From: Treponema sp. | GTDB taxonomy: Bacteria > Spirochaetota > Spirochaetia > Treponematales > Breznakiellaceae | Assembly (NCBI GenBank): GCA_031256445.1 | Contig: JAIRQN010000056.1 | Location: 1-64,000, forward strand | Direction: 5' to 3' | DNA: 64,000 nucleotides | Shown here: positions 50,563 to 61,020 of the stretch, in pieces | Position numbering within the stretch: position 1 is the stretch's first letter | Layout of the letters: each line of letters starts with the position of its first letter | Notes under the pieces: generated by a model | The model's input: the letters and a program-made list of their open reading frames with translations, nothing else | Told to the model about the DNA's origin: nothing | The model's database searches: none | Program-made: the position numbers and the translations under genes

Positions 50563-53453
50563 AACCCAGACTTGCCGGAATATTCCTGATTTTGCTTTTT
50601 ATCATTTCGTTTCCGGCCGAAGCGCAGCTTTATAAACCATTCGCGTCTTTTCGCGTAATTAAAACAGAACATTTTAATATTATTTTTCCGAAAGAATCGG
50701 AAGCGTCCGCGCGTCTTCTGGCTTCTTACGCCGATCGCGTTTATGATCAGATAAGTTCGCTTTTGGGAATTGAAGTTCCCGGCCGTATTCCTGTTACTTT
50801 TGCTCCTCATACGGATTTATTCAACGCATATTACAGATCCCTGCCCGGTTCCCAGATTGTGCTTTACGATACCGCCATGGATTTGGAGTGGACCAATTTC
50901 GCGAATAACCTTGAAAGCGTTTTTCTTCATGAATTAACCCACGCGGTTTCCCTGAATTCAAGAAAACCTTTTTTCCGCTTCTTTCATTTTATTTTCGGCA
51001 ATTGGGTTTCTCCCGCGAATATTAACGCGCCGCTGTTTATGGTAGAAGGCGTTACAATAAGCATGGAAAGCCTTTCCGGATTCGGCCGTGCGAATGATCC
51101 TCTCGTCAAACAAAAACTCAGACAGGCTGCGCACGAAGATAAATTTCTTACTCCGTTTCAGGCTTCGGGCGTTAATGATCTTCCTGGAAATGAGGGAATA
51201 TGGTATGAGTACGGCGGTCTTTTTTCGGCATGGCTCATTAATACATACGGTATGGAAAAATATTCTCAGTTATGGAAATCTCTCGGAGGCGGGTTGAGGT
51301 TTTCGTTTTCTGTGTACAAGTCGCGGTATTACCGTTCTTTCAGGCAAATATACGGTATTAATTTTACAGACGCGTGGAAGTTATTTAAGGATACTCTGAC
51401 TCTTGGCGATCTGGAGGAAAACTCCAATGACATCCTTCCCCGGAAAATGAGTTTTTTTTCTGAAAAATCAATGGCTATTCCCGCTCTTGCTTCGCGCGGG
51501 AATGAAGTTTTTATTCTTGACAGCCGGGAAAATAAAGTTCATGTCCATGGAAATGAGAAAATGCGTTCATTCAGCACAAGCGTCCTGTCGCCGTATGATA
51601 TTGACGTCTCTCCGGACGGGAAGACAACTCTTGTGTCGGGTTATCACATAACAGGAGAAAGGGCAAGAGCGGTCGCCGCCGAGCAAAGAACGAAAACTGG
51701 AAGCAGCACAGGCAGAACAATTAAAGGGCTGTATAAAGCCAGGTATTTTCGGGATGGAGTTATAGGAATAAGAACTGAGCTGCATAATAACTGCATTGTA
51801 TACGAAACATTTGACGGTAAAAAGGAAGTTCTTTTCCGCGGCAATGAAGAGCTTGTTTTTTCCGGGCCTCAGGTTCTGGATGACGATCGGATTGTTTTTA
51901 TCGCGGCCCGCAAGGGAATTAGGGAGCTTCTTCTTTATAATTATGCAGACGGCGGGCTTTACCGCATTGAAAACGTCTCAGGCGGCAGCGAATACTGGCT
52001 TTATATGCGCGGCCTTGGAGTATCAGGCGGTAAAATATTTTTTAGTTACAATTCTGATGACCGTATGTATAAGCTCGCCATGATTGATATTGAAACGATG
52101 CAGGCGGTATTTAACAGGCGCGATATTTCAGGAGGCGTTTTTTCACCTGTTGAGGCGGACGGAAAAATATTTTACCGCGGGGTTTTTGTTTCCGGTGAAA
52201 AACTACTGCGCTTTCCTGAGGAATCCCTGTCCGGCGCGTTAAGTGAAATAAAATTTGCGGATGTTGACAGCGTAAATTACGGACTGACATTACGGAATGA
52301 TATTCCTCATGACGCGGTTTCTTTTCTCGATGCGCGGCGGAATATTGTTCCCGCCGCAAAGCCGTATTTTGGTTTTCGTTATATGAATCCGCTGGATTTA
52401 TGGTTTCCTGTGCCTTTGATCCGGCTAATGGAAACCGATGAAACCATAAAAACCAGGATTGACGGCGGCGGTTTTTTTACAATGATGATGGATCCTGCGG
52501 AAAGATTTTCATTATCTGCTTTAGTTTACGCTGATATCTTTTACCGGATGGCAATGGTGGATAGTTTAACGTGGCAGACTACTGTTCCCGGCTTCCCCCT
52601 GACAGCGGAATTTTCTGATAAGGTTTTATTTAATTCCGCAAACGATCCTTACCGCGATACCAGAGCCGCCCTGAGCGGCAGTTTTTCCAGGAGTCAAAAA
52701 CATCTTCTCCTTCCCGGCTGGTTAAGGTATACCGTTTCATTGGGCGGTATTTACGCGCGCTTCGCCGATTTTGACGGAGGCGAAAGCGCGTATCAATGGG
52801 AAGAAACGGGAAGCGTTTTTGGAATCTATACCAACCTTTTGCTTTCAAGTATGCGGAAGAGGCAAAATGAGCTTTTTGGAACCGGCCTTTCGCTTCATGT
52901 AAAGGGAATTAGCGTTCTGGATAATTTTAAACCGCGCGTTGAAGGGATTTTTCTGGCAAGCATGGAAACCCGCTTTCCTGTAAACGTTACTGTATACGGC
53001 GCATATGACGGACAGGGAATGAACCTTCACGGGGTATCGCGCAGTTACGGACAGCCTGTTTTTGCCGATGCCGCGTCCGCAGAGTATTTGAATCCTGATA
53101 ATCTCCGCCTTACATGGATTTTCGGCGGCGAAATATCAGCGGGAATTTTTTCCTTTGAAATTCAAAAAAATATTTCACACACGTATTTTAACCGTTTTTT
53201 TGGCCTGCTTTCTTTGCGAAATGTGCTGTATGAAGGAAACGGCAATTCAGATAACGGGGGAATCGGGATAAATAATTTACGGTTAGCCCAGTCTTTAATA
53301 TTAAAAATGGGATTGATATCCTCATTTATCCCCATTAAATCAACTCCGTTTTTTATTCAACCTGACATCTGGGGTGCGTGGAAATTTTCCAGCACCATTA
53401 CAGGAGAAGGCGCCCCGTTTATTTACGGCATTGGGTTTAAAATAAATTATTAA
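50559..53453 (+). CDS. HExxH peptidase MA-like protein with propeller and probable outer-membrane barrel
   Basis: FLHELTHAVSLN, downstream VEGVTISMES; TolB-like repeats; aromatic-rich beta C-terminus; ATGA coupling. Confidence 0.7.
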   Translation: MKPRLAGIFLILLFIISFPAEAQLYKPFASFRVIKTEHFNIIFPKESEASARLLASYADRVYDQISSLLGIEVPGRIPVTFAPHTDLFNAYYRSLPGSQIVLYDTAMDLEWTNFANNLESVFLHELTHAVSLNSRKPFFRFFHFIFGNWVSPANINAPLFMVEGVTISMESLSGFGRANDPLVKQKLRQAAHEDKFLTPFQASGVNDLPGNEGIWYEYGGLFSAWLINTYGMEKYSQLWKSLGGGLRFSFSVYKSRYYRSFRQIYGINFTDAWKLFKDTLTLGDLEENSNDILPRKMSFFSEKSMAIPALASRGNEVFILDSRENKVHVHGNEKMRSFSTSVLSPYDIDVSPDGKTTLVSGYHITGERARAVAAEQRTKTGSSTGRTIKGLYKARYFRDGVIGIRTELHNNCIVYETFDGKKEVLFRGNEELVFSGPQVLDDDRIVFIAARKGIRELLLYNYADGGLYRIENVSGGSEYWLYMRGLGVSGGKIFFSYNSDDRMYKLAMIDIETMQAVFNRRDISGGVFSPVEADGKIFYRGVFVSGEKLLRFPEESLSGALSEIKFADVDSVNYGLTLRNDIPHDAVSFLDARRNIVPAAKPYFGFRYMNPLDLWFPVPLIRLMETDETIKTRIDGGGFFTMMMDPAERFSLSALVYADIFYRMAMVDSLTWQTTVPGFPLTAEFSDKVLFNSANDPYRDTRAALSGSFSRSQKHLLLPGWLRYTVSLGGIYARFADFDGGESAYQWEETGSVFGIYTNLLLSSMRKRQNELFGTGLSLHVKGISVLDNFKPRVEGIFLASMETRFPVNVTVYGAYDGQGMNLHGVSRSYGQPVFADAASAEYLNPDNLRLTWIFGGEISAGIFSFEIQKNISHTYFNRFFGLLSLRNVLYEGNGNSDNGGIGINNLRLAQSLILKMGLISSFIPIKSTPFFIQPDIWGAWKFSSTITGEGAPFIYGIGFKINY

Positions 53454-53461
53454 TAAATCTG

Positions 53462-54826
53462 TCAGAAAAATCCCTTGGGCATTCCCTGCGGCATGCCGGC
53501 GCCGTCCATTCCCCTTGCGCCCTTGCCCATTTTCGCCATTTTTTTCATCATGCCGCGCATTTTTTCAAACTTTTTAATAAGGCGGGCCACTTCCGCGACA
53601 GACGTGCCCGATCCTTTCGCTATGCGGCTGCGGCGTGGCGGCCCGATAATTAAATGATTCGCGCGCTCTTTGCGCGTCATGGAGCTTAAGATCGCTTCCT
53701 GCCGTTTCAAATCGGCTTTATCAATATCCTCTTCGTTGATTTGTCCCTGCATTCCCGGAATCATCTCCAGCATTGATTGAAGCGATCCCATTTTTTTTAC
53801 AGCGCGTAACTGCGAAAGCCAGTCTTCCAGAGTAAAATTTTCCTTCTCCATTTTTCTCTGGAGTTCCAGCGCTTCTTTCTGATCGATGACTTCCTGCGCT
53901 TTTTCTACCAGGCTTACTACGTCGCCCATGCCTAAAATTCGTCCGGCGATTCTGTCGGGGTGGAAAGGTTCAAAGTCTTCCGGTTTTTCGCCCGTGCCTG
54001 TAAATTTTAAAGGTTTTCCTGTTATTGTTTTAAGCGAGAGAGCCGCCCCTCCCCGCGTATCAGAATCGAACTTGGTAAGCACAACTCCCGTCAGTCCGAT
54101 TTTTTCATCAAAGGTCTTTGCGATGTCGGCGGCGGATTGCCCCGTCATTGAGTCCGCGACAAGAAGCATTTCGTCTGGGTTTGCCGCGTTTTTAAGGCGG
54201 GACAGTTCCTGCATCATGGGTTCGTCTATCTGCAGGCGTCCTGTTGTGTCAATGATCACTGTATCTATCAGATTCAGTTTTGCCCAGGCAAGGGCGTTTT
54301 GATAAACTTTAACGCTGTCCGCCGCGCCGTCTTCCCTGTGAACAGGTACGCCGATCTGCCCGCCCAGAACAGCGAGCTGTTCCATTGCCGCCGGACGCAC
54401 AAGATCGCAGGCTACAAGCAGCGGCTTGCGTCCGTCTTTTTTCAGGCGCAGGGCGAGTTTCGCGGAGCTTGTGGTTTTTCCTGAACCCTGCAGGCCAAGC
54501 ATCAGCACTGTTGATATTACATCAGGTCCGCGCAGTTTCAGGGCGCGGCTGGCCGGGTCTGCGTCTCCAAGGAAAGAAACAAGTTTATCATGAACGATTT
54601 TAATGAACTGCTGTCCGGGATCGACAGAGCGAAGAACTTTTTCTCCCTTTGCTTCTTCAATTGTGGAATTGACAAAACGGCGCACAACCCGCAGGTTAAC
54701 ATCCGCTTCCAGCAAAGCCATTTTTATCGCTTCTACCGCGTCTTCTATATTTTTTTCCGAGATTGAGGATTTCCCGGTAACAAAACGCATCGCGTCTGTA
54801 ATTTTATCTGTCAATTTTTCAAACAT
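53462..54826 (-). CDS. ffh: Signal recognition particle protein Ffh
   Basis: GLQGSGKTTSSAKLA, DTTGRLQIDEPMM, C-terminal M domain. Confidence 0.97.
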   Translation of the reverse strand: MFEKLTDKITDAMRFVTGKSSISEKNIEDAVEAIKMALLEADVNLRVVRRFVNSTIEEAKGEKVLRSVDPGQQFIKIVHDKLVSFLGDADPASRALKLRGPDVISTVLMLGLQGSGKTTSSAKLALRLKKDGRKPLLVACDLVRPAAMEQLAVLGGQIGVPVHREDGAADSVKVYQNALAWAKLNLIDTVIIDTTGRLQIDEPMMQELSRLKNAANPDEMLLVADSMTGQSAADIAKTFDEKIGLTGVVLTKFDSDTRGGAALSLKTITGKPLKFTGTGEKPEDFEPFHPDRIAGRILGMGDVVSLVEKAQEVIDQKEALELQRKMEKENFTLEDWLSQLRAVKKMGSLQSMLEMIPGMQGQINEEDIDKADLKRQEAILSSMTRKERANHLIIGPPRRSRIAKGSGTSVAEVARLIKKFEKMRGMMKKMAKMGKGARGMDGAGMPQGMPKGFF

Positions 54827-54831
54827 AATTC

Positions 54832-55887
54832 TTATAATCCGTCAATAAAGCTCTGTAGAAATTCCAAAGGTTCTATCTCGCGGTTTAAAATTCTGTACAT
54901 GCCGACCGAGATTGGCATTTTTAACTTGTGTTTTTCCGCGAGAACTTTAATATACTTTGCGGCGGCGACTCCTTCCGGCAGGTAATTAAGCTCTCCGATG
55001 CGCGATAAAAGATTATCAATATCCCTGAAAGGCTCAAGGATGTTTTTTTCGACAATATCCTTGCCAAGCCGCCTGTTCCTGCCGAAAACCGAGCGGCAGG
55101 TAACGTCCAAATCGCCGATTCCTGAAATGGATGTAAACGTTTCAGGATGGGTTGCACCTAACGCTTTGCCGAGAATTTGAATTTCGTTTAATCCGGCGGC
55201 AAGCAAAAGGGATTCTGTCCCGTCTCCGAACATTCCGGTATCCGTTACAGTTTTAAGCGCGTCCAGTATTCCAAACGCGATTGCAATTACATTCTTGGCA
55301 GCCGCGGCTACCTGTACTCCCCGGACATCAAAAGAAGAGTAAACAAAAAGCCGCTGGTTTTTCAGCAGATCCCGGAAGCGGATGGAATTTTTCGCGTTTT
55401 CACTTGCCGCTATAAGCCCGGTAATTTTCCCGCATGATACTTCTTCCGCGTGGCTTGGGCCCGCTATATAAACAAGAGACTGGCGGTAAAAACCCGGAAG
55501 ATAATCTTCCAGCGTTTCCAGAATTAACCGCGGACCGTTTTGAGTCGGAAGAAAACCTTTTGTAATAACGGCGATAATTGTATTCCCCTCGCGGATGGAA
55601 TTTACTGAGAGCGTTTTTTTTAACATATCCAGCAGAAACAATGACGGGGCGGCGTAAATTAAAAATTGTTTTCCTTCGGCAGCTTCCTCAATATTTACTG
55701 TCGCTTTTAATGTATCCGGCAGCGCTGCGTCCGGCAAATATCTGGAATTCCTGTGATTTTTATTAATGTCATCATTTGTTTCCTCTTCGAAACTCCAGAT
55801 GATTACATCTTTTCCCTTGTCGGCAATTACTTTCGCGATTGCCGTTCCCCATGCTCCCGCTCCCAGGACGGCTATTTGACTATCCAT
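54832..55887 (-). CDS. gpsA: Glycerol-3-phosphate dehydrogenase [NAD(P)+]
   Basis: IAVLGAGAWGTAIAKVIADKG, YIAGPSHAEEV, AAAKNVIAIAFGI; start MDSQIAV. Confidence 0.95.
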   Translation of the reverse strand: MDSQIAVLGAGAWGTAIAKVIADKGKDVIIWSFEEETNDDINKNHRNSRYLPDAALPDTLKATVNIEEAAEGKQFLIYAAPSLFLLDMLKKTLSVNSIREGNTIIAVITKGFLPTQNGPRLILETLEDYLPGFYRQSLVYIAGPSHAEEVSCGKITGLIAASENAKNSIRFRDLLKNQRLFVYSSFDVRGVQVAAAAKNVIAIAFGILDALKTVTDTGMFGDGTESLLLAAGLNEIQILGKALGATHPETFTSISGIGDLDVTCRSVFGRNRRLGKDIVEKNILEPFRDIDNLLSRIGELNYLPEGVAAAKYIKVLAEKHKLKMPISVGMYRILNREIEPLEFLQSFIDGL

Positions 55888-55994
55888 TTTTTTATTATGA
55901 AGTATTTTACTGATAAACTCAACACCGACAAGCGCGCGAACGGCGCGTATGAAAAACCCTTGCGTTGGCAAGATTGCCGTGTTAATCTTTAAGT

Positions 55995-56912
55995 GTGAGA
56001 AATTTGGCCAAGCTGTCGCTTTTCTTCAGTCTTAGTTTTGCCATTATTTTCCTGGCTGCGGCAGGTATGCGGTTTCTGTCACTTTGGGTCGAATGGGCGC
56101 TGCTTCTGCCGTCCAGAAGTGAATCAGTAATTTCAGTTTTAATCGCTTCCGCTCATTGGGCTCTAACGCTGGCGCTTTATTTATCTGTACTTGCCTCTTT
56201 GGCATATTCCGCGGCAAAACGTTATATCGCGTTTATGACAATTGTTTGCATAATGCTCCTTTCGGCTTTTTTCAGTTTTGGAATTTCATTCGCTCTGGAA
56301 AATTGGATACCTGCGCCCGGCGCGAAAACGATGAGTAAGCCGCTTGGCGGAAAAGGTTTGATCCTTTCCAACACTCAAAACAGAAATGAAAGAGCTGTTA
56401 TTTTATTAAACGGCATGGCTGAACTTAACGGACCGCAGGTAATTGTTACTCCCAATGAACCGCTGCGTTTTTCCGAATCGGCGGAGAATGCCGCTTTTAA
56501 TCTGCCGCGCGTTCCTTTTCAATTTGTTACTCCGCATTTTTTATCGGATATCGCGGACGACATCAGGCTCAGCGGCGAAAAGCTGCAGCGCAGTCTTAAA
56601 GAGGGGTATATTTCTTTTTTTATTTACGCCGGAGCGCTAATTTTTCTTTTAAGTTCAACAGGTTTTGTTTTTAAAATAAGCGTATGGCCTTTTGCCAATC
56701 TTATACTGGGCTTTATCGCTTTCAGGGGAATCCTGGCGGCGGAAACATTTTTAAATTCTTCGGATACGCAAAGGATATTTGATTCTTTTCTGAAGAATTT
56801 ACTGCCCGTTTCGCTCGCGGTTCCCGTTATTTTTATCGGCTTCAGTCTGCTTGTGCATATTTATGCGATTTTGGTTTATGCTGCCAGAAGGCGGGATGAT
56901 GATGGATATTAA
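55995..56912 (+). CDS. Hypothetical membrane protein
   Basis: Several TM segments; overlaps the next gene. Confidence 0.65.
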   Translation: MRNLAKLSLFFSLSFAIIFLAAAGMRFLSLWVEWALLLPSRSESVISVLIASAHWALTLALYLSVLASLAYSAAKRYIAFMTIVCIMLLSAFFSFGISFALENWIPAPGAKTMSKPLGGKGLILSNTQNRNERAVILLNGMAELNGPQVIVTPNEPLRFSESAENAAFNLPRVPFQFVTPHFLSDIADDIRLSGEKLQRSLKEGYISFFIYAGALIFLLSSTGFVFKISVWPFANLILGFIAFRGILAAETFLNSSDTQRIFDSFLKNLLPVSLAVPVIFIGFSLLVHIYAILVYAARRRDDDGY

Positions 56913-58680
56913 TTTTTCAAAATTGCGTTCTCCGCAGGTTATATTTCTGTTATATGTGCTTATATCCGGCGCGCTAATAATGGCGTTTCGTTTTGTTTTT
57001 CCCGGTTCCGAACCGCCGCTTTTATTTTTTTACCGTGACTGGCGGCTCATCTGCGGCGCTCTGGAACTCTTCAGGTTATTTCCCGCTTTGGCTTTTTCGG
57101 CGCTTATAATTCCGTTCGGCATGGTTTCTTCGTCAGATAATTTTATTGACGACGATCAAAGCGGTTTTTCCGCGATATTTTTTAAACGCCTTTTACCTTC
57201 AGTTATAATAGCGATTTGCGCAGCTGTTGTTTACTGCGGGATTTTTTTTCTCGCTCTTCCGCTGGTTAAAAACAGCGAAGAGAACCTGCTCTTCAGGGGG
57301 GAACTGTATAATCTTGCGAGGGAACGCGCGCAGCAAAACGCCGATGCCGGTGAATGGGATGAATCGCTTCAGTTTTACCATATCTGCGACAGCATATGGC
57401 CCGATAATCCGGCGTTAGACGATCTGAAAAACAAAATTGAGATTAATCTGGACAAAAGCCAGTCTGAAATAAACGAGGAAAAATCCCACTCGCGCACGGC
57501 GCTGGCCAGAAACTGGCGCAGTCTTGATTCATCCATGACCTCTGAGGAAAACGCGGAGCTGAACGCGGCGCAGGCAATTGACATGGCCTATACAGCCTTT
57601 GAGGAAAAACGGTATTTTGACGCTCACTGGCTCGCTTCCCTTGGCGGAAGGATTGCTGTAAGAGGAAGCCCGGAAGAAGCCAGCGCCGCCAGACTTGCGA
57701 GTAACGCATGGAATCAAATTCAGGCTCAAACGCCAAACAAAAGGGAACAGCGTTTATATTCGCTGTATGAGTTAAAATTATCGGGGTATCAGGCAATGAA
57801 TTCCGGTGAATGGATACAGGCTTACTATATTTTCAAGGAGTTAATGGCTTTATCCCCGGATGATCCGGACGCGGTAAATTTCTTTGCCGTCAGCGAGCAG
57901 GAGACAAAAGGGTACGCTTTTTTTATTGACGAAATGGAATTGTCCATGGGAGAAATTTTAACGGGCGCGCTTTTTTCTTTTCCCGGGCGTAACGGCAGGG
58001 TAGTTATGCGGTTTTCCAGCCTTTCTGCGGCACAGGATTTCGCGTACGGAAGGAGCCTTGAATATATGGAGTTTGATAACGGCTCCCGTTTAACCGCGAA
58101 CGTTCGCACGCCCTTTGTGAAACTGCTGCCTGTCACTATCGGCGGGAAATCGCAGGTTCTGGTTTTAATGCACGCCCTTGACAGGGATGATAAAAATATA
58201 AGCTGGCAGAGCGAGTGGATTACCGGGGAAAAAGGGCAGACATTAATTCTTGATATCGATTTTAATGTTCTGCTGCTCTTGACGCAGGTCAGGCGCGGAT
58301 TGGGCAACCTTCAGCTTGATGAATTGTATGCCGCTTCCGGACAGCTTGGCTCAGCGGGATATATTACCGAAATTTTTGAAGCTGAAATATTGAACCGTCT
58401 TGGTTCCGCTGTATTTTTCCTGCCGATGGCTATTTTGGTAATTGTAATTGGCTGGCGTTACCGCGCGAAAACCAGGCCGCGTTATCTTTTTGTTCTGCTG
58501 CTTCCTGTAATGCCCGTTGTTTTTAACGCGCTTGTTTCACTGTATCAGTATATCTTAAATATGTTTGGTATCTGGCTGATTCTGATTTTTGGATTTTCTG
58601 CCGCCTTTACCGTGTTCGTCATAGTTTTGGCGTTATGTTTATTTATTTCGCTGATTGCGCTTGCCGCTCAGCACGGATAG
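56896..58680 (+). CDS. Hypothetical membrane protein with TPR-like region
   Basis: Multi-TM N- and C-termini, helical repeats between; start overlaps upstream gene. Confidence 0.65.
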   Translation: MMMDINFSKLRSPQVIFLLYVLISGALIMAFRFVFPGSEPPLLFFYRDWRLICGALELFRLFPALAFSALIIPFGMVSSSDNFIDDDQSGFSAIFFKRLLPSVIIAICAAVVYCGIFFLALPLVKNSEENLLFRGELYNLARERAQQNADAGEWDESLQFYHICDSIWPDNPALDDLKNKIEINLDKSQSEINEEKSHSRTALARNWRSLDSSMTSEENAELNAAQAIDMAYTAFEEKRYFDAHWLASLGGRIAVRGSPEEASAARLASNAWNQIQAQTPNKREQRLYSLYELKLSGYQAMNSGEWIQAYYIFKELMALSPDDPDAVNFFAVSEQETKGYAFFIDEMELSMGEILTGALFSFPGRNGRVVMRFSSLSAAQDFAYGRSLEYMEFDNGSRLTANVRTPFVKLLPVTIGGKSQVLVLMHALDRDDKNISWQSEWITGEKGQTLILDIDFNVLLLLTQVRRGLGNLQLDELYAASGQLGSAGYITEIFEAEILNRLGSAVFFLPMAILVIVIGWRYRAKTRPRYLFVLLLPVMPVVFNALVSLYQYILNMFGIWLILIFGFSAAFTVFVIVLALCLFISLIALAAQHG

Positions 58681-59222
58681 GCGCCTTTCTCCAGTAATAA
58701 CAATTTTTGTTTTAAATCCAGACCGCCCGCGTAGCCTGTAAGATTTCCGTCCTTGCCGATAACCCGGTGGCACGGGATGATGATTGGTATTGGGTTTCTG
58801 TTATTTGCCATGCCGACAGCGCGGCGCGCTCTTAAATTGCCTGTTGCCGCGGCTATTTGGCTGTAAGAGACAGTTTCGCCGTATGGAATATTCTGCAGCG
58901 CTTCCCACACTCTATTCTGAAAATCAGTGCCGTGAAGGGCAAGAGGCAGGTTAAATTCCTTTCGTTTACCGTTGAAATATTCGTCAAGCTGAGCCGCGGC
59001 TTTTTTAATCAGAGGGGTTTCTCTGACATGGAAATCTTCCGGGTTGTTTATTTGCGCTTCATTGTTAAAAAAAACACAGCAAATTGCGCCGCTCCTACTG
59101 GATGCGCCGTACCCGCTGGATACGCCGCTCCCGCTGGATGCGCCACTCCCGCTGGATGGGACATCTTCTTCAACAATTCCAAGATTGCAAATCCTGAAAT
59201 CGTAATAATTAATATATTTCAT
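58668..59222 (-). CDS. ogt: Methylated-DNA--protein-cysteine methyltransferase with N-terminal SGSGAS repeat insertion
   Basis: [46 protein letters not shown]. Confidence 0.9.
   Translation of the reverse strand: MKYINYYDFRICNLGIVEEDVPSSGSGASSGSGVSSGYGASSRSGAICCVFFNNEAQINNPEDFHVRETPLIKKAAAQLDEYFNGKRKEFNLPLALHGTDFQNRVWEALQNIPYGETVSYSQIAAATGNLRARRAVGMANNRNPIPIIIPCHRVIGKDGNLTGYAGGLDLKQKLLLLEKGAYPC
59091..59162. repeat. Four 18-nt tandem repeats inside ogt
   Basis: gctcctactggatgcgcc / gtacccgctggatacgcc / gctcccgctggatgcgcc / actcccgctggatgggac. Confidence 0.85.
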
Positions 59223-59365
59223 TATTGGCAGTTTATCATACTATATAAGGATATATCTGACTTTTTTGTGTAGAGAGGTGGTTATTTGTTTTCATTAATG
59301 ATATATTATATGTAGACAGATTTTCGATTAAAACTGAAAAATATTTTGAATTTAAGGAGAATATA

Positions 59366-61018
59366 ATGAAAAGGCTTATTTTTTTGGCGATGGCTTGTTT
59401 GATTGCAGTTATATCCTGCGAAATTCCTCAATCCGTGACAGTAAGGGGAACTCCGGGAATCTATCTGCCTTTAGGTAACCCTTTTGAGGCTATGGCTCAG
59501 GATCAGCGGATTGAAAATTTAATCAGCATGGATTCGATTAAAGAAGCGATGAGCGGCGTGGGAATGATTTATGAATACACGGATCCGGCTTTTGGAAATA
59601 CTCTGGTCTATTTGCTTCAGTATCCCATTATGGAAATGAGGCTGGATTTATCTGAGTCAATAAATGAAGCGCTGTCAGCCGGTGATGAACCGCAATCGTA
59701 TACCATTAGTTCTGATATTCCTGTAGATCAGGGTCTGTTCAATACCATGTATCCAAATGGCTGTTTTTTAACCCCCAGCGGACCTTCAAGTACAGCGGGT
59801 GCGCCCTTGTTTTCCCTGGATCTTTCCAGTATGGCAAGATTGATCAAGAGGCTGGAAGGTACCGCGTTCGGTCTTGAATTGGACGATCCGGACAATATCT
59901 TTTTCGGAAAAATCAGGATTGAAATTCCCGGTTTTGGAATTAGTTATGCTACCGCCCCGGTAAGAGACGGCACAAAAATCAGATATATCGGAAGCGTAAC
60001 GCAATTCAATCCTTTCAGTACGGCTTTGGATAGTAATAACAATCTTCCTATTAGTGTAAAAATTACCGGTCCTTGTTCCGGAACAATTACACCGGGAATG
60101 ATTTTTGAATGGGATAACGCGGATATAGATACGTCAGGTAATGAGTTAAACGGTGAATATCCGCTTGACCTGGAATTAAGGGATTTTTTGGGCAGCGGCG
60201 TTAGTTTTAATCAGGTAAGGGGTTACATTTATATCGGCGGCGTAGGGGATAATGCCGCTATTACACTGACATCCGGATCTACGAATTTAATTAGTAATAT
60301 TGATGGTACCCCGGCAAGTAATATACTTTCAGACAGGGAGAGACCTGTATTTACAGATCCTTTCACAGGATCGATACCTCCGGACAGTCTCGCGAATGAT
60401 TATATCAATTTAGCCGGAGTTTTTAACTCCGCTACCCCATCCGCAATATCTTACAGTATCTTGATTCCTGCAATGAGAATTGATAACAGTATGGAGGACA
60501 GGGTAATTTACGCCGATATGGTTATCTGCCTTCCTCTTGAGTTCAGGGTCACCAATACGTCGCCCATTAACAGTAATTATGTAAAGCTGGAACTGGGAGA
60601 TGTGTTACCCGATCTTAGCATCGGAGACGGCGGCGATTTATTTTTCCGTTCAGGAAACGAAGATGATCTCTTTAATCAGATTGATACAGTATCAATTATA
60701 TTAAAGAATAAAAGAAACACCATTTTTGAAGACAATAACCTGTCAATTATGGTTTCCAATTCAATTAATGGCGTAGTTGAATATACCAGTTTCTTGAATT
60801 TCAGCGACAATCCGCCGCGTCTGGATTTGGATATTGATGAAATTGGTAATCCTTTCAGCCCAAGATTTGAAATTCTTCTTAGGAAAGAAACTGGTCAGAA
60901 TTACGCCCTTCTTAAAATAAAACGCACCAGCGAAGAAGAACCGGCAGAGTTTGACTTCTTTATAGCGGTAGAGGCTGTAGCCGATATCAATTATACAATA
61001 ACATTTCAAGGAGAATAA
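59366..61018 (+). CDS. Hypothetical lipoprotein
   Basis: Lipobox AVISC; beta-rich; co-oriented with next gene. Confidence 0.7.
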   Translation: MKRLIFLAMACLIAVISCEIPQSVTVRGTPGIYLPLGNPFEAMAQDQRIENLISMDSIKEAMSGVGMIYEYTDPAFGNTLVYLLQYPIMEMRLDLSESINEALSAGDEPQSYTISSDIPVDQGLFNTMYPNGCFLTPSGPSSTAGAPLFSLDLSSMARLIKRLEGTAFGLELDDPDNIFFGKIRIEIPGFGISYATAPVRDGTKIRYIGSVTQFNPFSTALDSNNNLPISVKITGPCSGTITPGMIFEWDNADIDTSGNELNGEYPLDLELRDFLGSGVSFNQVRGYIYIGGVGDNAAITLTSGSTNLISNIDGTPASNILSDRERPVFTDPFTGSIPPDSLANDYINLAGVFNSATPSAISYSILIPAMRIDNSMEDRVIYADMVICLPLEFRVTNTSPINSNYVKLELGDVLPDLSIGDGGDLFFRSGNEDDLFNQIDTVSIILKNKRNTIFEDNNLSIMVSNSINGVVEYTSFLNFSDNPPRLDLDIDEIGNPFSPRFEILLRKETGQNYALLKIKRTSEEEPAEFDFFIAVEAVADINYTITFQGE

Positions 61019-61020
61019 AC

